The translations under genes and the position numbers were made by a program. Source: JBEVJK01 sp040510195 (GTDB lineage: Bacteria > Pseudomonadota > Alphaproteobacteria > Rhizobiales > Rhizobiaceae). From it: a stretch of 64,000 nt of DNA. Below are positions 1 through 8,259 of this stretch, in pieces. Each line of letters opens with the position of its first letter. Positions within the stretch are counted from its first letter, which is position 1. The DNA is taken from the NCBI GenBank assembly GCA_040510195.1, contig JBEVJK010000115.1:17302-81301 (forward strand), written 5' to 3'. Below the pieces are notes generated by a model, which saw only the letters and a list, made by a program, of their open reading frames with translations, made no database searches and was not told the DNA's origin.

Positions 1-62
1 GCCTGTTCTATGTCGCGTCGGCGGCTGCCAGCGCAGCTGTCGCCTGCCACGGGACGAGGAAA

Positions 63-710
63 ATGTCGGATCTGCCACCACCGAACCGCTGCCGCCTGGT
101 GCTGATCGCACCGCCGTCGCTCGACGCTGCCCGCCTCGCCGACGCCTTGGCCGGCGGCGACGTCGCCTCGCTCATCCTGCCGGCCCATGGCCTCGGCGAA
201 GCCGCCTTCCAGGACGCGGCCGAGGCGCTGGTTCCAGTCGCCCAGCAGGCGGGCGCCGCGGCGGTGGTCGCCGGCGACTCGCGCATCGCCGGTCGCGTCG
301 GCGCCGACGGCGTCCATCTCGAGGCTGCGAAGGCGGAGATCGCCGATGCCATCGCCCGGTTGCAACCGAAGATGCTGGTGGGCGCCGGCGGCATCAAGAC
401 GCGTGACGATGCCCTCGAGCTCGGCGAGTTGCGGCCCGACTACGTCTTCTTCGGGCGCTTCGGCTATGACAACAAGCCCGAGCCGCACGCGCGCAATCTC
501 GGACTCGCGGCGTGGTGGGCCTCGATGGTCGAGATCCCTTGCGTGCTGCTCGGCGGCGCCTCGCTGGCCTCCGTCGAGGAGGCGGCCGCGACCGGCGCCG
601 AGTTCGTCGCCTTGTCCGCCGCCATTTTCGGTGAAGGCCTCGATCCGCGCCGGCAGGTCGCGGAGGCCAACGCCCTGCTCGACCAAAAAGCGCCGCGTTT
701 CGGAGCTTAG
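63..710 (+). CDS. ThiE-like thiamine phosphate synthase family protein, divergent active site
   Basis: A 215-residue TIM-barrel protein of the thiamine phosphate synthase (ThiE/TenI) family, which in true ThiE joins the pyrimidine and thiazole halves of thiamine. The family signature ADGVHLE is at residues 81-87 and a C-terminal phosphate-binding type glycine stretch (LLGGAS) follows at about 162-167. The usual threonine/serine stretch after the first signature and the proline/threonine/lysine loop of canonical ThiE are not recognisable: the region reads GAGGIKTRDD and FFGRFGYDNKPEPHARN. It may therefore be a paralog with another substrate. The ATG has GAGG a few bases upstream, but the frame stays open to the window edge, so an earlier start cannot be excluded. 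The Sel1 gene follows after 9 bases. Confidence 0.75.
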   Translation: MSDLPPPNRCRLVLIAPPSLDAARLADALAGGDVASLILPAHGLGEAAFQDAAEALVPVAQQAGAAAVVAGDSRIAGRVGADGVHLEAAKAEIADAIARLQPKMLVGAGGIKTRDDALELGELRPDYVFFGRFGYDNKPEPHARNLGLAAWWASMVEIPCVLLGGASLASVEEAAATGAEFVALSAAIFGEGLDPRRQVAEANALLDQKAPRFGA

Positions 711-719
711 AGCTGTCGC

Positions 720-1679
720 GTGCGCACCACCCGCTTCGGCCCCCTTCTGCTGCTCGCGACCGTCATCGCCCTGCCGCCCGGCGCCGGAGCGGCAGACGGC
801 GACCGGCCGGGTGCGACCGCCGAGTCCGTCAACCCCAACCGGTTCGGCGGCAAGCACGAGGACCCCGCTTACGGCGCCTATCAGCGCGGCTACTACAAGA
901 CCGCCTTCGATCTGGCCTTGCCGCTGGCCGAAAAGGGCGACAAGGCCGCGCAGGTGCTGGTCGCGGAGATCCTGGCGCGCGGCCTGGGCAGGAAGCGCGA
1001 CGAGGCCGCGGCTGCCAAATGGTACCAGGCAGCGGCCGAGCAGGACCTGCCCGAGGCCCAGTTCCAGTACGCCCTGCTCCTGATCGACGGGCGCTTCGTC
1101 AAGCGGGACAAGCAGGCGGCCTTCGCCCTGATGGAGGCCGCGGCCGATGCCGGCAACCGCTTCGCCCAGTTCAACTATGCCCAGATGCTCGTCGAGCGTG
1201 ACCCGGGTCAGAAAGGCATCTCGGCGGCCTTTCCTTACTTCGAGAAGGCGGCCAAGGCCGATCTGCCGGACGCGCAATATGCGATGGCGCAGCTGCTGAC
1301 GAGCGGGGCCGGCGGCCGCCCTGTCGACGAGCCGGGCGCCAGGCAGTGGCTGCAGCGCGCCGCGCAAAACAACTTCGACACGGCGCAGCTCGATCTCGGC
1401 ACCTGGATGATCAACGGCCGCGGTGGGCCGCGCGACGAGAAGGGCGGCTTCGCCTGGCTGAAGCGCGCCGCCGAGGGTGGCAACGTTGCCGCGCAGAACC
1501 GTCTCGCCAAGCTCTACATGCAGGGCATCGGCACCGAGCCCGACGCCATCTTCGCCGCCGCCTGGTACATCCTTGCTCATCGCGCCGGCCTCGCCGACCC
1601 GATGATGGACGACTTCATGAACGGGCTCACCGACGACGAGGTGAAGCTTGCCACCGGCCGCGCCAACAAGCTTCGCTGA
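720..1679 (+). CDS. Exported Sel1-repeat (tetratricopeptide-like) protein
   Basis: A 319-residue protein starting with GTG. Residues 1-24 form a signal peptide (two arginines, then a leucine-rich core, ending AGA). From about residue 48 to 290 it is built of Sel1-type repeats of roughly 36 residues, recognisable by recurring A-x-x-W-Y/L and G-x-G-x-x-x-D-E patterns, for example KWYQAAAEQDLPEAQFQYA. Sel1 repeats are protein-protein interaction solenoids; in rhizobia such exported proteins are often tied to envelope or exopolysaccharide functions, but no specific role can be read here. It lies directly after the ThiE-like gene and about 100 bases before efp, so co-transcription with the former is likely. 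Confidence 0.85.
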   Translation: MRTTRFGPLLLLATVIALPPGAGAADGDRPGATAESVNPNRFGGKHEDPAYGAYQRGYYKTAFDLALPLAEKGDKAAQVLVAEILARGLGRKRDEAAAAKWYQAAAEQDLPEAQFQYALLLIDGRFVKRDKQAAFALMEAAADAGNRFAQFNYAQMLVERDPGQKGISAAFPYFEKAAKADLPDAQYAMAQLLTSGAGGRPVDEPGARQWLQRAAQNNFDTAQLDLGTWMINGRGGPRDEKGGFAWLKRAAEGGNVAAQNRLAKLYMQGIGTEPDAIFAAAWYILAHRAGLADPMMDDFMNGLTDDEVKLATGRANKLR

Positions 1680-1784
1680 GCCGCCGCCCACCGCCTGCCT
1701 CTCTTGCCTCACAAGGCATTTTGTGATCATGGAGGCGCCGACGCCGGTCAGGCCGTCCCCGAGATTCCGTCCGAAAGAAGCACC

Positions 1785-2351
1785 ATGGCCAAGATCAACG
1801 GCAACGAAATCCGTCCCGGCAACGTCATCGAGCATGACGGCAGCCTCTGGGTGGCGGTCAAGACCAACGCGGTGAAGCCCGGCAAGGGCGGCGCCTACAA
1901 CCAGGTCGAGCTCAAGAACCTCCTCAACGGCTCCAAGCTCAACGAGCGCTTCCGCTCGGCCGAGACGGTGGAGCGCGTCCGTTTGGAGCAGAAGGACTAC
2001 TCGTTTCTCTACGAACAGGGCGACTCGCTGGTCTTCATGGACACCGAAAGCTACGAGCAACTCGAGCTCGTCAAGGACTTCGTTGGCGAGCGTGCGGCGT
2101 TCCTGCAGGACGGCATGATGGTCACCGTCGAGCTCTACGAGGAGCGCCCGATCGGCATCTCGCTCCCCGACCAGGTCACCTTGACCATCACCGAGGCCGA
2201 TCCGGTGGTGAAGGGCCAGACGGCGGCCTCGTCCTACAAGCCGGCGGTGCTGGAAAACGGCATCCGCGTGCTGGTGCCGCCCTTCATCTCTGCCGGCGAG
2301 CGGATCATCGTCGACACGAACGAGATCACCTACATCCGCCGCGCCGATTAG
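1785..2351 (+). CDS. efp: Translation elongation factor P
   Basis: EF-P binds between the P and E sites of stalled ribosomes and rescues synthesis of polyproline stretches. The protein from this ATG is 188 residues, exactly the usual bacterial length, with three beta-barrel domains. The modified-lysine loop KPGKGGAY carries Lys34, the position that receives beta-lysine in EpmA/EpmB bacteria. An in-frame ATG-less extension upstream to 1704 is open but unlike any EF-P, so I start at the MAKINGNEI sequence, preceded by GAAAGAAG. suhB follows after 5 bases, which suggests one transcript, the order commonly seen in Rhizobiales. Confidence 0.97.
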   Translation: MAKINGNEIRPGNVIEHDGSLWVAVKTNAVKPGKGGAYNQVELKNLLNGSKLNERFRSAETVERVRLEQKDYSFLYEQGDSLVFMDTESYEQLELVKDFVGERAAFLQDGMMVTVELYEERPIGISLPDQVTLTITEADPVVKGQTAASSYKPAVLENGIRVLVPPFISAGERIIVDTNEITYIRRAD

Positions 2352-2356
2352 AGCCG

Positions 2357-3157
2357 ATGGCGCGCTCAGCCATCATCAACGTCATGGTTCAGGCGGCCAA
2401 CAAGGCCGGCCGGGCCCTGTCGCGCGACTTCGGCGAGGTGCAGAACCTTCAAGTGTCCCTGAAGGGGCCGGGCGACTATGTCAGCCAGGCCGATCGCAAG
2501 GCGGAGGAGATCATCCACGCCGAGCTGTCGCGGGCCCGCCCCGGCTACGCCTTCCTCATGGAGGAGCGCGGCGAGGTGCCCGGCGAGGATGCCCAGCACC
2601 GCTGGATCGTCGACCCGCTGGACGGCACCACAAACTTCCTCCACGGCATCCCGGTGTTCTCGATCTCCATCGCGCTCGAGCGGCAGGGTCAGCTCGTCGC
2701 CGGCGTGATCTACAACCCCGCAATGGACGAGCTCTACACGGCCGAGCGTGGCGGCGGCGCCTTTCTCAACGACCGCCGACTGCGGGTCGCCGCCCGCGGC
2801 AAGCTCGCCGACGCGGTCGTCGGCACCGGCGTGCCGCATCTCGGCCGCGGCCACCACGGCAACTATCTGATCGAGCTGCGCAATGTGATGGGCGAGGTGT
2901 CCGGCATCCGCCGCCTTGGCTCGGTGGCGCTCGACCTCGCTTATGTGGCGGCGGGTCGCATGGACGGCTTCTGGGAGAGCTGGCTCAGCCCCTGGGACCT
3001 CGCAGCCGGCATCCTGATGATCCGCGAGGCCGGCGGCTTCGTCACCGACCTCTCCGGCGGCCAGGACATGCTCGAGCAGGGCTCGATCGTGGCCGGCAAC
3101 GAGACGATCCACCGCGCGCTGCTGAAGACCCTCCGCAAGCCGCTTCCCCCGACATAG
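2357..3157 (+). CDS. suhB: Inositol monophosphatase family protein (SuhB type)
   Basis: A 266-residue Mg-dependent phosphatase of the inositol monophosphatase superfamily. The metal-binding elements are all visible: EE at residues 69-70, motif 1 WIVDPLDGTTNF at 83-94 (Asp86 and Asp89), and the C-terminal SPWDLAAG motif with Asp214. Family members hydrolyse myo-inositol 1-phosphate or related sugar phosphates; SuhB also has an RNA-polymerase-associated role in enterobacteria. It is closely linked downstream of efp (5-base gap). The exact substrate is not shown by the sequence. Confidence 0.92.
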   Translation: MARSAIINVMVQAANKAGRALSRDFGEVQNLQVSLKGPGDYVSQADRKAEEIIHAELSRARPGYAFLMEERGEVPGEDAQHRWIVDPLDGTTNFLHGIPVFSISIALERQGQLVAGVIYNPAMDELYTAERGGGAFLNDRRLRVAARGKLADAVVGTGVPHLGRGHHGNYLIELRNVMGEVSGIRRLGSVALDLAYVAAGRMDGFWESWLSPWDLAAGILMIREAGGFVTDLSGGQDMLEQGSIVAGNETIHRALLKTLRKPLPPT

Positions 3158-3235
3158 TGCCCCTCGAAATAGCGCCGCCTCGCCCCATATGGTGGTTTCG
3201 AACCGTCAAATCCGGCGGCGCAAAGAGGGGAGTCG

Positions 3236-3931
3236 ATGACCGAGAGTGACGTCAACGCCGGCGATTTCGCGGTCCCGTTTGCGGGACGCTTCGCCTATAG
3301 CCGCGCGGAGCGCATCGCCGATGCCGTCGTTCACGCGGTCGGGATCGTGCTCGCGGTTGCGGCCGGCTCGACGCTGCTCGCGCTGGCGCCCTTCCATGCC
3401 GGGCCGGGCGAGTACGCCGCTGCCGTGTTCTATGTGGTCGCCTTGCTCACCGTGCTGTCGGTTTCGTGCGTCTACAACCTGTGGCCGCTGTCGCCCGCGA
3501 AATGGATCCTGCGGCGCTTCGACCACGCGGCGATCTACCTGCTGATCGCCGGCACCTACACGCCTTTCCTGACCCAGCTCGACGATCCGCGGCTCGCCTG
3601 GGGGATGATCGGGTTGGTCTGGGGCGCCGCGACCGCCGGCATGGCGATCAAGCTGCTGCTGCCCGGTCGGCTGGACCGGTTGTCGGTGGTCTTCTACCTG
3701 GCGATCGGCTGGAGCGGCGTCGCCGTGGCCGGTTCGCTCCTTGAGGTGTTGCCGGCTTCGACCCTGTGGCTCGCCGTCGCCGGTGGCCTCGTCTACTCGG
3801 CGGGCGTCGTCTTCTTCATGTGGCAGAACCTGCGCTTTCAGTCCGCTTTGTGGCATGGCTTCGTCGTCACCGGCGCGAGCCTGCACCTGGCGGCCGTCTC
3901 CGACCTCCTGGTCATCGCCCGCCTCGCCTGA
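3236..3931 (+). CDS. Hemolysin III / PAQR-family integral membrane protein
   Basis: A 231-residue seven-helix membrane protein of the hemolysin III (YqfA, adiponectin-receptor-like PAQR) family. The family's histidine motif appears as FDHAAIYLLIAGTYTPF near residue 100, and the last helix contains WHGFVVTGASLHLAAV, giving the three histidines that form a zinc site in PAQR proteins. The ATG is preceded by GAGGGGAG, a strong ribosome-binding site. Bacterial members are poorly characterised; some affect membrane-lipid balance. It stands alone between suhB and the convergent regulator genes. Confidence 0.88.
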   Translation: MTESDVNAGDFAVPFAGRFAYSRAERIADAVVHAVGIVLAVAAGSTLLALAPFHAGPGEYAAAVFYVVALLTVLSVSCVYNLWPLSPAKWILRRFDHAAIYLLIAGTYTPFLTQLDDPRLAWGMIGLVWGAATAGMAIKLLLPGRLDRLSVVFYLAIGWSGVAVAGSLLEVLPASTLWLAVAGGLVYSAGVVFFMWQNLRFQSALWHGFVVTGASLHLAAVSDLLVIARLA

Positions 3932-3945
3932 CCGCAGATCCGACG

Positions 3946-4287
3946 TCAGGCAGCCTCGATTTCTGCTTGCAGCGCCCGAATGTGCGGCTCGGCGGCCGAG
4001 CCGGCGGCGCGCTCGATCGCCCGGAAGCGACTGACGACGGCCAGCCCGACGGCGGTCAGCTCGGCGCCGCCGCCCTTGCGCCCGCCCACCTTCGCCGCCA
4101 CCACCGGCTTGCCGAACAGCCGGTTCATCTCTTCCACCAGCTCCCATGCCCGCTTGTACGACATGCTCATCCGCCGTGCCCCGGCCGAAATGGAGCCGAA
4201 GGCGGCGATCTGCTCCAAAAGCTCGATCTTGCCCGGGCCGATCCGCCCCTCCGGGTCCAGATTGATTCGCAGGCTGAGGGAAGGCAT
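3946..4287 (-). CDS. ModE-type winged-helix regulator, N-terminal domain only
   Basis: A 113-residue protein matching only the N-terminal DNA-binding half of the molybdate regulator ModE: GKIELLEQIAAFGSISAGAR, then SYKRAWELVEEMN and GGRKGGGAELTAVG, the latter being the wing. The molybdate-binding C-terminal domains are absent, a common stand-alone form in alphaproteobacteria. No molybdenum-transport genes are nearby, so the effector and targets are unknown. It ends 14 bases from the convergent PAQR gene. Confidence 0.88.
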   Translation of the reverse strand: MPSLSLRINLDPEGRIGPGKIELLEQIAAFGSISAGARRMSMSYKRAWELVEEMNRLFGKPVVAAKVGGRKGGGAELTAVGLAVVSRFRAIERAAGSAAEPHIRALQAEIEAA

Positions 4288-4438
4288 CGTCGACCCCGCT
4301 CGCCGCCGGCCCGTCCGGCGCCATCGACTGTCGACCCTAGCGCCTGGCGGGCTCGACCGCCATGCGTGGTCGCGGTCGAGCGGCCGGGATTTTGGTCAAA
4401 GTCGTCTTCGAGGTTGCCCGGCAGGCTGGCGTCCGCGC

Positions 4439-5410
4439 TCAGCCCTGTTCGAGCAGGGCCCGGGCCGTCGCCTGGTCGGTGATCAGATGAGTGACCATCC
4501 TGCCTCTCAGAGCCGCTGCGATCTGCGCAGCCTTCTGAGCGCCCGTCGCCGTCGCGACCCGGCGGCCGATGCGCAGGAAGTCGGCCAGCGCAATGCCTGA
4601 GATGAAGAAGGCGCCGCCCTCGTCCACCACCTGGCCCTCGGCATCGATGCTGAAGCCGCCGACGTCGCCGATGGCGCCGCGCTGCTGGAGCCGGCGGATC
4701 TCGGCCTCGGACACGTGTCCGCCGCGATAGAGAGCCGAATGGATGGTGTCGACGCTGCCGATGCCGACCAGCGCCAAGTCGGCCTTGCGCGCCAGGTCGA
4801 GGCAGTTCCGGTTGGTCGGATTCTTCCGCAGGCTGTCGCGAACCTCGGCCGTTTCGACGATGAAGGGCGCGAACAGATGCGCCCCTTCGCAACCGTAGGC
4901 CTGGGCGAGCTTTCTGACGATGGCGTGCGCGTCGAGCGTGGGATCGTCGGCGCCGACCGAACCGCAGAGCTGGACGACCTTGATCGGCAGTGGCGACAGC
5001 AGCGACAGCCCGTCGACGGTCGCCGCGACGGCCCGGCCGAGCGTAATCCCGAACACCGATTGCGGCGCCAGCAGCCCGTGCACCACCTCGGCCGCAAAGC
5101 GGCCGAAGGCCTGGTAAGGCTTCTCGGTCTTGCGCTCCGGCAGGACCACCACGTCAACGCGCCCGACGCCGAACGCCTCGACGATGCGTTGCGCGATGGT
5201 CGTATCCCTCTGAAAGGCTCTGTTGATCTTGAACTCGATCACACCCTTCTGACGCGCCTCAGCCAGAAGCCGCGACACGGTCGGCCGGGCCAGCTGAAAC
5301 CTGTCGGCGACCTCCATCTGCGTCAGTTCGTCGAGGTAGAAGGCCTCCGCGAGGTCGGCGAGGAACTGGATACGCTCCGCCTGCGCCTGACTGAAATCGC
5401 CGTTTGGCAT
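4439..5410 (-). CDS. SorC-type sugar-binding transcriptional regulator
   Basis: A 323-residue regulator with an N-terminal helix-turn-helix (LTQMEVADRFQLARPTVSRL, about residues 28-47 of the chosen start) and a C-terminal sugar-phosphate-binding domain of the SorC/DeoR type, including GITLGRAVA and a late FFISGIALADFL stretch. Such proteins are tetramers released by phosphorylated sugars. Two earlier in-frame ATGs (5437 and 5428) exist, but the tandem elements at 5412-5442 overlap them, which favours the MPNGDF start at 5410 with GAGAAA about ten bases upstream. No sugar operon lies next to it. Confidence 0.85.
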   Translation of the reverse strand: MPNGDFSQAQAERIQFLADLAEAFYLDELTQMEVADRFQLARPTVSRLLAEARQKGVIEFKINRAFQRDTTIAQRIVEAFGVGRVDVVVLPERKTEKPYQAFGRFAAEVVHGLLAPQSVFGITLGRAVAATVDGLSLLSPLPIKVVQLCGSVGADDPTLDAHAIVRKLAQAYGCEGAHLFAPFIVETAEVRDSLRKNPTNRNCLDLARKADLALVGIGSVDTIHSALYRGGHVSEAEIRRLQQRGAIGDVGGFSIDAEGQVVDEGGAFFISGIALADFLRIGRRVATATGAQKAAQIAAALRGRMVTHLITDQATARALLEQG

Positions 5411-5411
5411 G

Positions 5412-5442
5412 ACATTTGTATTTCTCATCAATAACATTTGTC
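5412..5442. promoter_or_regulatory. Tandem ACATTTGT elements upstream of the SorC-type gene
   Basis: ACATTTGT occurs at 5412-5419 and again at 5434-5441, start to start 22 bp apart (two helical turns). The second copy extends to ACATTTGTC, and the same 9-mer occurs in inverse orientation at 7039-7047 between the two AraC-type genes. The AT-rich word stands out in GC-rich DNA. It looks like an autoregulatory binding site; this is an inference from position and repetition. Confidence 0.4.
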
Positions 5443-5516
5443 AGACCGGCATGTTTGAGTCAACTTTACTTCATTTCGCTTATGACCTCTCTTCAGAGGT
5501 TGGCATCTGCACCCGT

Positions 5517-6911
5517 TCAACTGGGCCTTCGTCCCTGCTGGGCGGTCTGGCGGTAGGCCATCGGCGTCGTTCCGGTCCAGCGTTTGAAGGCGCGGTAGAA
5601 GGAGTTCGGATCGGCAAAGCCGAGCAGGAAGGCCACCTCGATCATGCTGATCTTGCCAGCGCTCAGATAGCGGTCCGCGGCCTCGCGACGGATGTCGTCG
5701 ACCAGGTCGTTGAAGCGGACGCCTTCATCGGCGAGCCTGCGTTGCAGGGTGCGGATGCTCATCGCCAGTTCGCCCGCCACCGCGGAGACCGATGGATCCT
5801 GGGCGCGCATGATTCGTTGCACGACGACCCGCACCTTGTCGAGAAAGCCGGTGCCGACCATGCGCGTGAAGGTGGCGTCGGCCTGCTGCTCCAGCACGGC
5901 CGAGAGCGGCGGATTGGCGCTGACTAGCCGCCGCGACATGTCGGCCCGTCGGAAGGTGATGCTGTCCTCGTCGCAGAACTTGACCGGGCAGCGCAGGATC
6001 TCCTCGTAGAGCGCCGAACAGGCCGGCCGCGGCCGGCTGACGCGCGCCGAGAGCGGCTCGATCGGGTGTCTGGTAAAGCGCTGGGCGAACGCTACCAGGC
6101 CCGCGAGGCCCATCTCCAGCTTGGCATGCGTGTAGGGACGCCCCGCCATCACCGGGTAGAGGTGGATCGTCACCGTCTCCTCGTGCTCGGTCATGTGGCA
6201 GACGTCCCACCAGTTCAGTCGGCTGAAGCGGCAGAGCTGGTGGAACGCCTCGCCCAGCGTTGCGCTGGTCATCGCCAGGAAGCCGACGATGCCGAACCGC
6301 TCGGGGTCCATACGCTGGCCGGTCAGCAGGCCGAAGGCAGGGTCGTCGATGCCCTCGAATGTCTTGGCGGTGAAGGCGTCGGCCGTCGCGGCGGAGACCC
6401 CCGCCTCAAGCTCCGCCAGCGTCACCCCGACATCCCGGGCCGCGCCGGCGACGTCGATGCCGCCCGCCTGCAGCGCATCGAGGAAATTGCCGGAGAACGG
6501 CACGACGAGCGCAGACAGCGCCTTGCCGTTTGTCGCCGTCCTCGTGCACGGGGTGGCACAGGCCGGCTTTGCGTGGGCATGCCGAACCGGATCCAGGTCG
6601 ATAGGGGTGCCCGGTGGCGTCAGGACCATTGCGGATGCGGCAGGGCCTATGTCGGGCTCGATGGACGGGGCATGCGCGACGAGCCCCCTGCTGCCATGGC
6701 TTCGCCCCATGCGATTCAAGCTCTCTTCCTCTCGTTGGGCGGCCGGAAGACCGGCCGCGCGCGGTGCCGCCGGGCGCGACGTCACCATTTCCATGGCGGG
6801 CTCGACCTCGTCCACCGAAGCGCCTGCCGTCATCCAATCGGGTTCTGCACCATGCATCGTTGCCTCCAGGGTCTCGGCCTTGGCGGTGCTGGCAAAGCTG
6901 GCGTCCATCAT
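5517..6911 (-). CDS. AraC-family regulator with arabinose-binding-like domain and long N-terminal extension
   Basis: A 464-residue regulator. Residues from about 360 to 455 are the AraC DNA-binding domain with two helix-turn-helices (SVSAVAGELAMSIRTLQRRL and a second ending AFLLGFADPNSFYRAFKRW). The middle, about 135-330, resembles the OruR/PF12625 type sensor domain (DPERFGIVGFLAMTSATLGEAF). The first ~130 residues are low-complexity and match nothing I know, yet the ATG pair at 6911/6908 has a very strong GAGGAGG site, so this extension is probably really made. It diverges from the second AraC-type gene. Effector and targets are unknown. Confidence 0.85.
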   Translation of the reverse strand: MMDASFASTAKAETLEATMHGAEPDWMTAGASVDEVEPAMEMVTSRPAAPRAAGLPAAQREEESLNRMGRSHGSRGLVAHAPSIEPDIGPAASAMVLTPPGTPIDLDPVRHAHAKPACATPCTRTATNGKALSALVVPFSGNFLDALQAGGIDVAGAARDVGVTLAELEAGVSAATADAFTAKTFEGIDDPAFGLLTGQRMDPERFGIVGFLAMTSATLGEAFHQLCRFSRLNWWDVCHMTEHEETVTIHLYPVMAGRPYTHAKLEMGLAGLVAFAQRFTRHPIEPLSARVSRPRPACSALYEEILRCPVKFCDEDSITFRRADMSRRLVSANPPLSAVLEQQADATFTRMVGTGFLDKVRVVVQRIMRAQDPSVSAVAGELAMSIRTLQRRLADEGVRFNDLVDDIRREAADRYLSAGKISMIEVAFLLGFADPNSFYRAFKRWTGTTPMAYRQTAQQGRRPS

Positions 6912-7038
6912 GCTCGCCTCCTCTTGTGCGCTGCGCCTGTCGATCCGACGGATCGCTCACAGGTTGTTTTTTCCCGTGGAACCCTCCAGGCGCGCAGCCG
7001 ATGGTTGCTGCGATGATCCTTTTGTAAGATAATCGGGC

Positions 7039-7047
7039 GACAAATGT
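7039..7047 (-). promoter_or_regulatory. Inverse copy of the ACATTTGTC element between two divergent AraC genes
   Basis: The 189-base region between the two divergent AraC-type genes contains the reverse complement of ACATTTGTC, the same word as at 5434-5442. It lies about 55 bases before the downstream AraC start. This suggests one regulator, perhaps the SorC-type protein, acts on both places; position and word match only. Confidence 0.3.
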
Positions 7048-7100
7048 AACATCCGAGAGGCTCGAATCCGGGCCTACGCGGATCAGATTGGGCTCCATCC

Positions 7101-8078
7101 ATGCGCAACTCGACGCCTGACGCCTTGAGTGGCCTCGCACCGCTTATGCGCGTCCAGCCGGAGCTGCAGCAATTGTGCCGGTTCGGAGCCCAATGGGCCT
7201 CCCGCCACGACGCATTCGAGCCGCGCGGCTGGGCGCCCTTTCACCTCGTCACCCATGGCAGCTGCCAGGTCGACCTGATCGGCGTCGGCCGGAGCATTCC
7301 TTTGAACAGCGGCGACGCCCTGCTCCTGCCGCATGGCAGCCCGCACGTCGTGCGCAGCGTGACCACCGACCCGCTCGATCCCGACCTGCCGCCGATCGGC
7401 ACCCGCAGCGACGGCGCGTCCTTACCTGTCAAGTTCACCGCCGACGGCGACGCCGATCCGCAGACCAAGCTGATCTGCGGCAGGCTGTGGTTCGAATCGG
7501 GCGAGCACAATCTGATCGTCGTCGCGTTGCCCGAAGCGATCCACGTGCCCGCCGAGCGAGCAGCCGATTCGGCCCGCCTGCAGCACCTTGTCGACCTGAT
7601 GAAGATGGAGCTCGAGACCTCCCGCCCTGGCGCCACGGCGATCGCCAACGATCTGGCGAGCGCCTTCTTCTCCATGGTCACCCGCAGCTATTTCGAGGAG
7701 CAGCCCCCGCAGGCGGGCCTCCTGGCTTTGCTCAGGAACCCGCAGACCGCCCGCGCCGTCAGCGCCATGCTCGGCAACCCCGGTCACGACTGGACGCTCG
7801 ACGACCTTGCCTCGACGGCGGCCTCCTCGCGCGCCAGCCTGGTTCGCGCCTTCCAGCGGGTGGCCAACATCGCACCGATCGCCTTTCTCGCCGACCTTCG
7901 GCTGCAGCTGGCGCGCCACAAGCTTGCCGCGACGCGCGCCAGCATCGCCGACATCGCCGAGCAGAGCGGCTACCTGACCGAGAAGAACTTCGTCCGCGCC
8001 TTCAAGCGGCGCTTCGCGCTGACGCCCAGCGAGTTCCGCGCCATGGCCCAGCCGGCCGAGCCGGCGACCGGCTTCTGA
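7101..8078 (+). CDS. AraC-family regulator with N-terminal cupin sensor
   Basis: A 325-residue regulator: an N-terminal cupin (AraC_binding/cupin_6 type, about residues 30-190, with the PFHLVTHGSCQVDL and NSGDALLLPHGSPHV strands) and a C-terminal AraC DNA-binding domain from about 215 (WTLDDLASTAASSRASLVRA, then SIADIAEQSGYLTEKNFVRA). Proteins of this architecture often control nearby oxidoreductases or detoxification genes, but none lies beside it. It is divergent from the other AraC-type gene and the two may share the 189-base control region. No clear Shine-Dalgarno is seen before the ATG. Confidence 0.9.
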   Translation: MRNSTPDALSGLAPLMRVQPELQQLCRFGAQWASRHDAFEPRGWAPFHLVTHGSCQVDLIGVGRSIPLNSGDALLLPHGSPHVVRSVTTDPLDPDLPPIGTRSDGASLPVKFTADGDADPQTKLICGRLWFESGEHNLIVVALPEAIHVPAERAADSARLQHLVDLMKMELETSRPGATAIANDLASAFFSMVTRSYFEEQPPQAGLLALLRNPQTARAVSAMLGNPGHDWTLDDLASTAASSRASLVRAFQRVANIAPIAFLADLRLQLARHKLAATRASIADIAEQSGYLTEKNFVRAFKRRFALTPSEFRAMAQPAEPATGF

Positions 8079-8259
8079 CCCTCTGCGCGAGGGCTGCGGG
8101 CCTTCTCAACCTTTGGGCTTAGGCACTCGCTGCTTCGAAGTCGCCGAAAGAGCGCCTCGAATGCGCCCAATAGTCGAGCGTCGAGCTTCCAATTTCGTCA
8201 CTTTTCCGTTTAGACTCGCACACCCAGATTGGGCGGCGCAACACCAGGGCTTTCGGCGG

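Noticed and set aside
1704..1784. N-terminal extension of EF-P
   Set aside because: EF-P from 1785 has the exact family length and Lys34 position.
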